Source of the DNA: Panagrolaimus kolymaensis | Taxonomy: Eukaryota > Nematoda > Chromadorea > Rhabditida > Panagrolaimidae | Length of the DNA stretch: 64,000 bases | Assembly: GCA_028622995.1 (NCBI GenBank) | Contig: JAJQJQ010000036.1 | Span: 1,116,001 to 1,180,000 of the forward strand | Direction of reading: 5' to 3' | Notes under the pieces: model-generated | What the model was told of the DNA's origin: nothing | Seen by the model: the letters and a program-made list of their open reading frames with translations, nothing else | The model's database searches: none | Part shown: piece after piece, positions 33,113-45,842 of the stretch | Layout of the letters: the number at the start of each line of letters is the position of its first letter | Numbering within the stretch: position 1 is the stretch's first letter | Program-made: the position numbers and the translations under genes

Positions 33113-36100
33113 TCTTTTTTTGGCCAAGGAATTAAAATAATCGACTCTAATAACTTTGATAAAAAAAAATGCCAAACTGAACTAATGAGCAAAAAAAAAT
33201 CCAAAAACTGTAAACAAAATGAATGAATGACCTTGCCTCTTATTGATGCCTTTAGAAAATTCTTTCATACATTTCCTTATTATAAAAAAAGTTATCGTCG
33301 CGAGAAAATTATGATATTTATGATATGATTCTAAAAATGGCAACTTTTTTCTTAATGTAGCTATAAAAAAAACCCTTTTGATTACTTACATAAATCGATT
33401 TAAAAAAGTTATAATTCAAGCACTATTCTTGGGCGCCGCCAAAAATTTTAAAGGTTTAAAAAAAGTGTTTGCAATAATTAATCTCTTCAAAAAGGGTTAT
33501 ATAAATTCAGTAGAATCCAACTTATGTCTCTCTTTTTTATTTATTTAAAAAAATATCCATAATTTTTTCCTTTTGATTTGCAATGAATATTATTTTTTTT
33601 AAATCATGGATGAAACCTTTTTTAGAGGCTCCTTCAAGCGTAACAAAATCCTTCTTTAAGTTTCATTCATTCACTTTTCAAAAGTTAGATGAAGAAGATA
33701 TGCGCAAAAAAAAGTGTCATCACCATCTTTATTTTTTCTTTTTTTTCTAGGTAATTAAATAGCGGATCACATTCAACTTTTTTTAATGCAGCATTCATCT
33801 TCGCGTAACCACCAACGCATTTGCTCAAGGGTGAAAAAATAAAAATCCAAACCTGCTTATTATAATAATATTTATTTGAGTAAAAAAAGGAACATTGCTT
33901 TGCCATCTCCAAAATAAATATGCAAAGTTACTTTAAAATTTTGATTTTTTTTTCACAGAAAATTTTAAAAATCTTCTTTCGTTTTAACAATTTTTTTAAA
34001 CTTATTTTTCTGATATTTTCTTTGAAAACCCTTTTTGTTCTATGAACCATTTTTAACCTAAAAAAACTAAACAAAAAACAATCACTTTTTTATTTTATTT
34101 TTTCCCGAATGAGAAAAACAATTAAAAAATCTTAACCTCGTCAAAAAAGAAAGAAAAGAAAATCAAAGTTATTATTATAATATTTTTTTCTTTGGAGAAA
34201 ATGTGTCCTCGAATCATGGCTTTCTTCCTTTTTCCAAGGACAATAAAACAATTCAATATTGTGGCATCTATCATGATTGCTGCTGCTTGAAACCCATTCT
34301 AAAAATTATTTTCTTTTCATTTTTTTTTGTGAGTGACTTTTTTTTATTGGATTCTATTATTATATTTTAATAAAAATCTTGAAACCAAAACCATCATCCA
34401 TTCATTTCTTTTTTTTGTTGATTTTTTGATTGAATATAACTTTTTTTTCTGTGTCTTGCTGCTCACTTGAAAATGAAAAAAAATTACAATACAAAGAAGT
34501 CAAGAGAGCAGAGAGAAAGTGTCTTACTTTTTTGACCTTCGATATATTGTATTTTATTTATTTATTTATTATTATTATTTTTGTTTATTGTAAGTGAGTT
34601 TTAGGGCGCCTTTTTTTGACTTTGACTTTTTGAGTGATGTTCTTTTCTTTTTTTTAAAGTTTAATGGTTTTACAAGACCAAAATCCTAGGAATATTCTTT
34701 GAATTTTCGGAAGCAAAAAATTCCTACCATATTCCATTTGAAATTCAAAAATGGTTATTCCTTCCAAATTTTGTCTTTCTTTTACCATTTTTTTTTGTTT
34801 AAAAAAAGACTTTTTCTTTTGAAACAAATTTTTGCTTTTGAAATTTAAATATTGCCTTTTCAATATTTTTTTTCTATTCTCGTCTTTAAAAATATCTTAG
34901 TTTTCACAATATTTTTTATGAATTGAATTAAAAAATATTAGTCATAGTAAATCAGAAATTTCATGGAACAAAATTTTATTTAAAAAATCTGTCAATTATT
35001 ATTTATTCTGAATTAATTATATCAAATTGAATTATAAGTAAAGAAAAAATAGAGAGAGGGGGATCAATTTTATAGCTCATTTTGTTGTGATTTTATTAGG
35101 GGTTCAGCGTTCTTCTTCGTCGGCCCAGCTACAATAGGTCTTCTTTTTTTTTCTGGACTTATTCAATGTTGTGGAATTATTGTTCGTAGTCTTTAAGTTT
35201 TTTTCTTAATTGCTTTTTTTAATTAGCATATATTTCCATTGTATTTTTTGTTTTTGTTTTTTCTTCCTTCTCAAATCGAATTTAATGATTCCCTTTAAAA
35301 GCCATGTCTAAATGGGCTGTCGTCTTCCGTTATTATTATTGCATTTATTTCTTTGTTCTTCTTTTCAATAGACTAACACCATTTTTTTCTTCGAGTCATT
35401 AAAATAAAATAAAAGCTACTTTCCCGACCGAACGTTTACCTTTCTTTGACACCTTTTTTTATATGCTTTCTTTTTTTTGTTCGTTGTTGTTTGCCCTTTT
35501 AAAAGTTATTTGCAAATAATAATAACAAGAATAAAAAAAAGAAGTAAGTAAGTCACTTTCACAAAAGTTTTACTAGAAAACAATGAATGGAGGATTCTCG
35601 CGCATTTTTTGTTTTGGCGAAGACATTCAATTCAATTCATAAAAAAAAGCGGGCACAAAACACAGGCGGGGTCGATCGTGGTCGACGGCAGCCGGCAGCC
35701 AAGAAACAAATTGAGCGAGAAAAAAAGAAAGAAAGAACAACATCGAGGACGATCGGTCACTCATTTTTTTTTACTTCAATAATTCAAAAAAAGAAAAAAA
35801 TGGGAAGAAGGAAGGAAGGGTTTTTTGGTTTGTTCCGGTCAGTCACGGACGATGGGATTTTTTTGGCGGTGATGTTTGTGTGTTTTTATGAAATGGCGGT
35901 GGCTATGAGAAATTTTGTTTCATTTTTTTTTTGTTGGTGTTTTTAACATTAAAAGATGGTGAACGTTTCTTGAGTATAAAAATTTTGTTGCAAAAAAAAA
36001 GCGAACGTCTTGAGAATGAGGAATAAAAATCCTTGTAAAATATCAAACATCTATAATAGTTTGTTTAATAATATTTTTAGAGTTGAGTTTGAAAAATTTT

Positions 36101-36853
36101 GTAACATTTTTGTTTATTTTTTGAATTTCTTTTTCAAATGTTCCATTTTTCCGTTAGAAGTCTTTCTTCTAAGAATAAAATAATCTTAAATTTTTTAACT
36201 TTTTTGTTTGTACCTCCTCCATCATCAATCTGGCAGAGAAAGTTTTTTCTTCAGAGTTTTTTGTAGCCCCATAAATAAATCATTTATAAATATGCTTGAA
36301 TTTCGCTATAATTAAACCTACTTAAAATCATGATAAGAATATTCACTTTCATTCGCCGCTTTTAAAATTCCCATATTTTTATAATATATTTTTTTCAAAG
36401 ATTATAATTTCATACCTTTTTAAACCTTTCCTTACTTTTTTTTATTATTCAATTCGTTTAACTCAGATATTTATTTTTTTGTTAATCGTGATTTTAATTA
36501 TTTTCTTTACTTTTTTTTTTAAAATAAAATTTTCTTTAATTTCTAGCCCATCGTCAAGTTAATATATTTTGTTGAATGATTATTTATTGTTTAATTTAAA
36601 ACAATTTTGGACTATGTTTTATTCAAAGTATTTTAATTATTAGAATTACTCATAATTCCAAATTATTCAGTCGCAGTGACTTTAACTTATTATTATTAAT
36701 TTAAATTATTTCCATTTAATCTATTCTCTAATTTCAAATACTTTAATTTTATTTTACTCCATTGCATTTTTAAACTTACACAAAAACCTCAAAAAAATCT
36801 AAAAATAATAATTTTATTATTTGTGTTTTAAACCATTTTTTTCCTTCATCATC
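33113..36853. other. 3.7-kb intergenic region
   Basis: Long T-rich stretches with no coding signal that I can support. A patch around 35580-35760 is less AT-rich (GTCGATCGTGGTCGACGGCAG), but the 119-codon frame through it has lysine-repeat character and no domain. Promoter elements of the ZP gene may lie near the right end. Confidence 0.5.
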
Positions 36854-39800
36854 ATGAACGGATCTCATCATTTTCATCCTCATTTTATTGTGTATTTAAT
36901 TTTGGTAAGTGGCCTTCTTTCTTTTCCTCATTTTTCTTCGTTCATTCAGATATGTTTGCTTTTTCAAAAAATCTTTAACTAAAATATTTCCTTTCTTCTT
37001 TTTTGGGTTAAAAATTTTATATTATCGTATTTTTGCAATCTAATATTTGCTCTTTTTTTTTGATGGCAGTGGCGAACGCATTTTTGCAAACTTTTTGAAT
37101 TTGTAACCATTAAATTTTCTTACTTTACGCCCTCAATCAAAAGAAAAAACTTTTTTTATTGTACTCAAAAAAAATTTGACACAATTTTTTTTTGTTCAAT
37201 TCTGAGTCTTTCTTGTTTGACCTTAGTTTTAGCTGGCCAAACTCATTGACACTTTTTTTGATCCAAATTTAAAAGAATTATTATTATTTTTTGGGCCAAA
37301 GAAAAATTGGGTAATTCCAATGGAGAAAAAAAGTCTATATTTTTGTTCTGGGTGACTGAAAAAAAAATTGTATATAATTGAATGAAACCAAAAAGGCCAA
37401 GGGCGAGTTAGGGTCATCCATCCTCCCTTTTTTTCATTCATTCATTTTTCTTTCGTTTTCCAATTGACCATGAAAAAAAATAAAATACGGAGGAAGAAAA
37501 GAAAATTGGCTTTTGTCATTTCAGTTTTGTGATGAAAAAAAAAACAGAGAAAAAAGAAAACATAAATACAAAAGGCAAAAAAAACGGGAGTCAACGACCG
37601 ACGACAAAAAAATGGCATCGAGTGAAAGCGATGTCCTTCTTCCTTTTTTTGAGATCCTCATCATCGTCGTCCAATCATTTTTTTTATGGCAATTAAGGAT
37701 CGGCGCAAAAACGGCTAAAAAAATTTTTTCAAAGCAAAAAGCCTTTTTGTTTCTTGTTTTTCTTTTATAAGTGGAGGAGATGGAAAGGGATTTTCTAAAC
37801 TAAACTAAAAAAATAAATGCGGAGGATAAAAAAGAAAGGGAAAAGAAAAAAAGGAAGCAAAAAAAAAAGAATGAATGAAAAGAGAAAAAATTCAAGTGAA
37901 ATGATTCAATCAATTTTTTCTTTGTTTTTTTAGATAAATATTGCATTTGTTGTAGCTGCAGTGGAATTTGATAATCGAGTTACTGGTAAGTGTCTTTTAA
38001 CCCGCTCAAAAAATTCCAAAAAATTTTCCAAAAATATGTTTAATTTCCATGAAAAATAAAAAAAGCATTTTTATTAACTTTTTTTTCACCAAAATTTTCT
38101 TTTTAATTAAATCCATTACTTTTCTTCGATCATAAACTTCCATGAAAGCCCTTCTTTCATTCATTTTTACCTTTAAATATTCAAATTTATTTCAGGTACT
38201 CCAATTGTTGAATGTGAAAGAGATTTTATTAAAGTTACTGTACCAACTTTAAAACCATTTAAAGGGAAAGTATTTGTTAAAGGTGCATATAGTAATAAAG
38301 ATTGTGTAAAATATTATGGATCCATGAATAAAAATAATAACAATAATAATAATAATTATCAACCTTATGGCACTAGTGGAGGAAGTGGAGGTTCTGGATC
38401 ATCAGCATCCTCGTCTACTTTTTCACAAAGTCACGGATCTAATTCAGTCGCAGCTTCAAGGTTTGGTGGTTCAGGAAATGGATTAAATGGAAATTCTAAT
38501 TCACAAACTCGAGGTGGTAGTGATAGCCAAAATAACCAAGGAAATGGAATAGATGGATTAAATTCTGGAACATTCGACCCAAAATCTTTAAATTCAAATT
38601 TAAATAATGGCGAAGAAAATTCATTCGAAAATTCTAATTCTGAATCGGGCTTTCTTTCATCCAAACCTAGTCATCGCCCAATGGCTTCGAAAACAATATT
38701 TAATCGAAAAACTTCTGGAAACAACAACAACAAAAATCCATTTTCATCCAATAACAATAACAATAATAATAATAATTATCAAGGCTTATCTTCTTCTTCT
38801 TCTCCAAATGATGAACGTCCACTTTATTGTCCACCATGTGAAAAATGTCTTTCAAACACAAGAAAAAATACTGTATTTTTGGATGATAGTTTTACATATG
38901 AAAATAGCAATGATGGATTGTTGCATATTATTAATCCAAGAAACCGTCGACATTCGTCAAATTCGAATTCAGAATCCCCAGCAGCCGCATTAGAAATAAA
39001 ATTGGGTACATGTAATGCAAGAAGAGATCGAACTATAAATCCCGCAGGCATCCATGTTTCATTTACGGTGGTAGTAAATTTCCACGAAAATTTTATAACT
39101 AAAGTTGATAAAGCTTATCACATTGCATGCTCGTATGAAGAAGCGGATCGAAGTGTGACCACTCAAATTGATGTTAGGTAAGTGAATGGATTATTTTCTT
39201 GAAAAATGTTGTTCGAATTCGAGGATTTTAACTTTTTACCGAAAATCCAAAATTTGAAAAATATTGCTGCATTTTTTTTTGTGAATTTTTACTCGCATTT
39301 TCCTTTTTTGGAATTTTAAAGCAAAAGTTTTAATATTTTTTATTATGGAAAAATAATTAAGTCAAAAGCAAGCTTTCCGAAACAAAAGCAACAATTCTTT
39401 CGAATTCTTTAGTTTCTAAAATTATCTTTTAAAAATTTTGACCCAACTAACTATTTTTTTTCTCACCATTTTTCAGTCCTCCACCTGAAACCCAATTACA
39501 AGGTCAAATAGAGCCACCCAAATGCCAATATAACATAAAAAGCACAAATGGCAAATCCATTTCTCATGTCCTCGTTGGAGAATCCGTGGAACATATATGG
39601 CATTGCATTTCACCAAATGGATTTCAAAATGTCCACAAAGTTTATGGGTTGCTTGTTCATAATTGCTTTATTGAAGATGGACAAGGAAAGAGAGAAAAAA
39701 TTATTGATGATCAAGGATGTTCCATAGATTCTTTAGTTATAGGAACGCCTGAATATTCCACCAAAGAATTATCGGCTTCAATAAAGGCTTTGGTGGTGAA

Positions 39801-40403
39801 ATTTCCGGATAAAGATTTTGTTGATTTTCAATGCGCCATTCATATGTGTGTTAAAGCTGATGGACATTGTGATGGAATTACGGTAGGTATATTATCGCCA
39901 TCAAAATTTCTAAAAAAATATGTTTTGTTGAAACGAAAAATTTTTTCTCCGATGAAAAGGTTAATAAAGCCATCGTTAATGGTAGCTTACTATTTTTTTC
40001 AGCCACCAAATTGTGGTTCAAGTCGACCTCGACGACACATTGATCCTTCAAATGTTACCGTATCCAATGAAGATGAATGGAAGCTTCATGCTCAGAGACT
40101 TACGGTCATGGATATTGATAGCAAAATTACTAATTCAGGTAAACAAAAACAAATTTTTACCATAAAAGTTTATTCAAATTTAAACAATAAAATTTAGATA
40201 TGGGAAGATTATTCCTTGCTCAATCTTCATCCTCCCCAGATTCAAATAATTCAAAAGATTCATTAGAAAAAGAAAATTTATGTGTTTCAGTTTTGCATTT
40301 TGGCCTTTTAATTGCATCTTCCACTTTTCTTTTAACTGTATCTTTAACCGTTTTAATTGGATTAATGTTTATGAAAAATAATACTAAAGTTGCCAATTAT
40401 TGA
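36854..40403 (+). CDS. Transmembrane ZP-domain (cuticlin-like) protein with low-complexity insert
   Basis: Six exons (36854-36904, 37934-37985, 38196-39177, 39477-39882, 40003-40138, 40198-40403) give 610 residues with every phase matching. Residues 1-28 form a signal sequence completed across the first intron (HFIVYLIL joined to INIAFVVAA); exon 1 is the least certain. The ZP domain starts at about residue 36 (VECERDFIKVTVPTLKPF, GKVFVKGAYS). It is interrupted by about 130 residues rich in N, S and G. It resumes at CPPCEKCLSNTRKNTVFLDD and includes IWHCISPNGFQNVHKVYGLL, HNCFIEDG, QGCSIDSL and FQCAIHMCVK. RPRRH at the end is a furin-type cleavage site. A single C-terminal membrane helix (FGLLIASSTFLLTVSL) follows. 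Such proteins polymerise in cuticle or apical matrix after cleavage. Confidence 0.88.
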
Positions 40404-40974
40404 ATTAATATTGTAATAAATAAAGTAAAGTTTATTCAGGTTTTTATGACATTTCAAGGCATTAAATTATGCCATTATTTATGCATTTGTCTGACAGAAA
40501 TTTGTATTTGCTTTCATAAATAGTCAAAAACTAACTATGCCACATATTTTCCACTCCATAACACGGAACTTTTCGTATACATATATTCAAATAACAAAAT
40601 TGAAATATATCAAACACATTACATTAACCTTTATGTCTAACGCAAAAGTCTTTATCACAAGACATATATTCGATCTTTGACTAATCTAAACTTTTCTTTC
40701 TCTGTCAATAATGGCTTTGCATGATACGGACATACATAAAAATGATAGAGCTATCTTATTGTCGTGTCAATCTAAAAGCAATCAAAAAGGTTGTTTATTT
40801 CGCCATTTAAAGTTCAAACATTTTTCAATAATAACAAAAAATAATACGAGCAAAATCCGAAGGCTTCGCAACAAGGCAAAAAATAAAACCAAAGAAACAT
40901 AAAATCAAACAAAAAATAATCATGTGTAATATATGGTGATATCATCTTTGTTAAACGATCATAAAGAAACACAT
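40404..40974. other. Convergent intergenic region
   Basis: 3' ends of the ZP gene (AATAAATAAAG at about 40413) and the ZNF706-like gene meet here. No gene is supported in between. Confidence 0.4.
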
Positions 40975-41308
40975 TCATGCAGCAACATCTGAAACATTAT
41001 ATCGTATTAATAGATTTTGTATCAAGGTAAAACATACCGATCAATTCAGTTGGAAGCTCGTTCTTTGGATGTTTACTTTGAAAATGTTCCTTATATGACT
41101 TTTGATTAAGCATCATCCTATAAATGTTTGAATGGTGACTTTTAATAACAATTTTAAAATCTCAAACTCACGCTTTGCATATAGTACATTGATGTTTAAG
41201 AGCTTTGAGGCAAGCAGTTTTTTGATCATAACCGACAGATTTGCGTAGTTCTTCTTGCTTCTTTTGATTTTTTTGTTGAGCTTGAGCTTTCATATGTCCG
41301 CGAGTCAT
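40975..41308 (-). CDS. ZNF706-like single zinc-finger micro-protein
   Basis: Three minus-strand exons, 41308-41172, 41117-41038 and 40988-40975, with fully compatible phases give exactly 76 residues, the same length as vertebrate ZNF706. The start MTRGHMKAQAQQKNQKKQEE matches the MARGxQK-x-QSQQKNxKK pattern of the 4F5/ZNF706 family. A C2H2 finger (CTIC...HFQSKH) follows, then PKNELPTELIDVAA, matching the family's P-ELxD end. The last exon is only 14 bp and the ORF is too short for simple gene finders. Without the last splice, translation would run to 40997 with an unrelated tail; the spliced form is clearly preferred. The human relative is reported as a small translational and stemness regulator; function in nematodes is not inferred here. 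Confidence 0.93.
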
Positions 41309-44300
41309 TTTGAGGAAGATGTGTTTAAAAAATCTAAACATAAATGGTTAATAAATATAGTTAGGTCCCGAAAGAAAACGCAAAGTATTAAAAGATATAT
41401 ATAATTATCGCACAAAATAGCAAACGCGAATCGAAAAGGTAACTAAAATCAAAGAAGTTATTTGTGGGTAAGCATAAAAGTAACGGAAAGAGTTATTCGA
41501 ATAGTCAAAAATGCTAAACTCATAAAATCAAAAACTATACAAAACAAAATTGAAATATGTATGGAGGAAAGAAACAAAAAAAAGCATGTGTTTTCCTGGA
41601 ATTTTGAAAGGATGATCAAACTTTTCGATGCTCCATTATTTTACTAGATACACATTGCCAAACAAATTGCATTTGCTTCAAAAACAAAACAAAAAAGTAA
41701 AACTTTGAATGAAAATCGTAAAATCTTTTTTTTACAAACACCATTTTTCTTCTTTCTCTATGCTTTACAATTCCAATATGATGAACTTTCAATCATTGTT
41801 ATATATATTCATTGCATTTCATACTACTATCAGCAAAAACATAGTTAAATTACATTGCTTTTATTCCACTTTTTTTTGGCTTTTCAAAAAGTTATTCACA
41901 CTTTCATTGAATATATTATTTGAAAGAAACACTCGTGATTAATTTTATGGAAAAGTTAACTATGGCTTTATTAGTTTCTGATTGAAATCGTTTACAACAA
42001 GGTGGTTTAGTTATCTGTGTAATTGATAATTGTAAAAAGCCATGTAAAAAATGAGTTAATGAAGAACAAAATAAACCAAAATAATTACATATGAAAGCAT
42101 CGATGTTACAAAGAATTTTGACATTATTGGTTTATGGTTTTATAAATGAAGATTCCAAACAAGTAACTTCAAAGTGTTAAAATCATTCTAAAAAAATTAA
42201 AGTGATGTCGATAACATTTATTTGTGTTCTCACGTTTATTTTACACCTCCACATAATACATACACCTTCGTTGATTTAATTTTATTTTTTGCTAATAAAA
42301 TATTATTAAAAAAAATAACTATAATTTCATTTACATTTCCTCCCTTTTTTTTATAATAATAAAGTGGTGGTTTGCTGCTCATTGCAATGATATCAACTTC
42401 TTTTTTTCTTTTTTCATTTTGACATTCAAACTTTGACCGAGGTTTTTCCAAATGGTTTTTAACATTTTTTGCTTATCAAAATTATAATAAAGAAAAGTGT
42501 CATTTACCTAAGCATTTATTTCATCTTTTATTATTTTTTTTAATACGGAATTTTATATTTTGTTCTCTGCATTTTGGTAAGAAAAAAAGATTTTTTGTTA
42601 TTGCTGTTAGCTAATTTAGGAATATTTATTTTTAGCAATTTAATGTTAGATTTTGCAATGGTGATAAAGATAGCGTACGTTTGTTTATAGGAGTTGCAAA
42701 TTTTTAAATATGTGCTTATTCACAATTTTTTATCGACGTTTTTTATGCTTCTTTTTTTTCACTGTAGTCGTCCGTGAATAACTATCTTTATTTCCTTCTC
42801 TAAAAGAAACCCAACAAAAAAAAAATAAGAACCTCTAAAGTCAATGTCTGAGTCTCATGAAAAATAGTGTGAAAGCATGCTTGCTTCGGCCACCACGTCA
42901 AGCCATTTATTTTATGAGTAACTTGATCTCATCTTTTTCTTGGGTGCTTTTTATTCCATTTTTTTTTTGTTTTTAGGTTCCAAAAATGCAAAAGAAAAAA
43001 TAACAAAAAAAATGTGAAATAAAAGAACGTTGTTGTTTTTGTTGAAACAAAAATTTCTTTTTTCTCAGGTTTTAGAATTAAACAAAAAATGCCTAAAATG
43101 GAAGAAACAAAAAAAATTATTTGAACCTTAAACTTTTTTGTTGTTTTTTTGTTTCGACGAAGAAAAAGAAAAAAATTAATAAAAATTATGCAAACAAAAC
43201 AAGTAAAAATGTCGCAGAATTTTTTTTGCAACAAATATAAAAAAATACACCTAGAAAAAAAAAGTTGCTTCGTCTGAACTTTTGATGTATGAAAAATAAA
43301 ATGGTTTAGAATTTCTTTAGTTCTTTGTTTTTTTTGTTATTGTTCGGCCTCCCATTTTTTTTTGTTTGGTACCTGGAGAAATGACTTTTATGTATTTTTT
43401 TTAATGTTCATAATTTTAGGAATTTCTAACCTTAAACTTCGGTCAAAAATTAGTTAAATAAAAAGTTTTGTTTTGCAAAAGACAAAAGTTATCAATCATT
43501 AAAAAAGGCGACTTTATTGATTGGATAAATTTGAGTATTGTTTAAAAAAATAGGAAAAGGCGGAACAATATTTTTCTTTTTAGGCACAAAATTTACTTTT
43601 GTTTTTATTAGTAAATTTCCTTTTCAAAAATGCCAAAGTCTAATAATACAAATAAGTCAAATGATTTTTCTTTTTTTTCTTTTTTGCTTCTTCCATTTTC
43701 GAAACTACGAATATGCACAAAAAAAAATACTCATACGTCAAATAAAAATAGAAAAAGAAAGAAAAATCTTAAATAAAATAATATCTAAATTTTATTAAAT
43801 TACAAAAAAACCTTTCTTTTTTCCATATGACAAATTTTCTTTTTAACTAACATCAAAAAAAATATGGGGTAACATGCAATTATTTTAAGTAATCCAAAAT
43901 TCGTTTATCTTTCAGCTTTTTTCACTTTTTATTTGAGAGTCAAAGATTTTTCTTGTCAATTCTCAAGGCATGGTTTTTTTTGCTCATTGCGTAAAAAAGA
44001 AAAAAAATAAGTTTAAGTGGCTATTTTGAAACATTCGTCGTTGTTCTTCTGTTTTTTTAAGTGAAACAAAATAAAAAGAAAAAATATTTTAAAAGGGAGA
44101 TTCTTTCACGTATGTAAATGTGTTTATTTCAAAATTGGCTACTATTTTCTTGCAGATAAAATTTTGGTTTTGTTGTTTGTTCGTTGCCTTAGAAGTGTGT
44201 GATAATACATTCATTTTGATATCTTCCTTCGTCGAATTTTTATTCTTTCTTTTTTGCTTCTTTTGTGTGTTGATTCAAAAAGTTGGGTCTTAGTAATATT

Positions 44301-45842
44301 GAAAGTTTTTGAGAAATTGAAAGGAAAAACTTAGAATTTGTTCACAAAAAAGAGCTGAGTATGAAATATTCGAAGTTATTCATATTTTCAAAAATTTATG
44401 GAGAGTTTTTTCGAATTATTTATGACACTTTTTTGTTCTCAAAATTTCACTGGAAAAGAGTTTTACCATTTTTTTTAGAAATTTAGTTTAAAAGAAAAAT
44501 TTGAAAAAATTGTTTAATATTTTTTTGAAGAACTCCTTTTTTTTGCAAGTTTTTGATAACAACGTGACAAAGTTTTTAAAAAAAATAAAAATGCCCTCCC
44601 GCATCCTTTGCTTAAGCATATTTATATATGTATGTTTGCAGTTCCAAGATTATTTTTCTTTTAATAATTTTTAATTAGTCTTTTAAGTTTGAAATTTTTT
44701 TGTTTTTTATTCAAGGATAAAATTGGAGAAGCGCCAAATAAAGAAAAAAAAAACAGCCAATGTTTTTTAAAGCTTCGAATATATTTGAAGCAACAACAAC
44801 GAAAATGTGAAGATGGAAAGAAGAAGAAAAAAAGTAATTAGCTTCGTCTCAGATTTTTTTTTCATCCAGAAAAAAAAACAAGCAACATCGAAAAAAAGAA
44901 GAAGATAAAATTATTCGATGCCCAAGTAAGTAAGCAGCAATTATATTTATTGCTGCAACAACACTTTTTTGTTTATAAAGCTATGTTTTAGAGAAGAAAA
45001 AAACAAGCGTATCTTTTTTGTTAGTTTGTTCGCTTTTTTCTGTTTCGAATCGAATGTGAAAATTAAATTATAATTATAACCATTTTTTTTTCAAGCCAAT
45101 AGGTTCTTGGTTTTTGGTTTTTTATAACTCTTTTCTTTGTTTCTATTGCAATATTGAGTAAATAATTATTATAATTTTCGCGCCGCGCCTTCTTTAGTTT
45201 CTTGAATTTCTAAAATTTTTACACACAAAAATCGAATGAATAAAAGAAAAAAAGGTCTGGAAGGGTGGAAAAAATTAATTGGACGTAAAAAAATTATTAA
45301 AAATTTTTAGAGATTTTTTATGTCTAGTTTTAAAAAATGGGTATTAGTTTTTTACATGGAAATCCTTGAGTCACGTTTTGTGGTAAATGGCGTGTGTTTC
45401 GTTTCAGCTTTGTTGCTCTAATTACATATTTTTATTATTATATCTTTGTATGCTGCATACATTTTTTGTAAATTGAAGCGTTTTTTTTCTTTCTTCTGGT
45501 GGCTAGAGGAGTTACATACATACATGGGCGTTGGATAATTTTAAGTTTTGTAAATCGTTACTTAGTAATTCGACAACGACTTTTTTAGTTATAAAACTTT
45601 TTTTAAAAGCATTTTAGAATTTTCCACAAATTTTTTTCTGCTGCTGCCTTTTCGTAATCATTGTTTTTTGGATTACTTAGTTTTGAAAAGATATTTTCTT
45701 GACTTTTTATGGTTTTGCATGTTTTTATTATTTGACGCACAAAATTGATGGAATTTACTAATTTGAATTTTAAAATAGCTTTATAAAAGTTTTCTTGTTT
45801 GTTGTTCAATTAACTCTAAAATTATGAAATTGCCATAATTAA
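41309..45842. other. 4.5-kb gene-poor region
   Basis: AT-rich sequence with many A and T runs and no supported gene. Frames at 41462-41647, 41709-41942, 42929-43234 and 43538-43798 translate to low-complexity F/K/N-rich peptides and were judged noncoding. Confidence 0.5.

Noticed and set aside
35587..35946. 119-codon plus-strand frame in a less AT-rich patch
   Set aside because: Lysine/arginine-rich middle and phenylalanine-rich end from A and T runs. No domain, no splice support, no neighbour homology.
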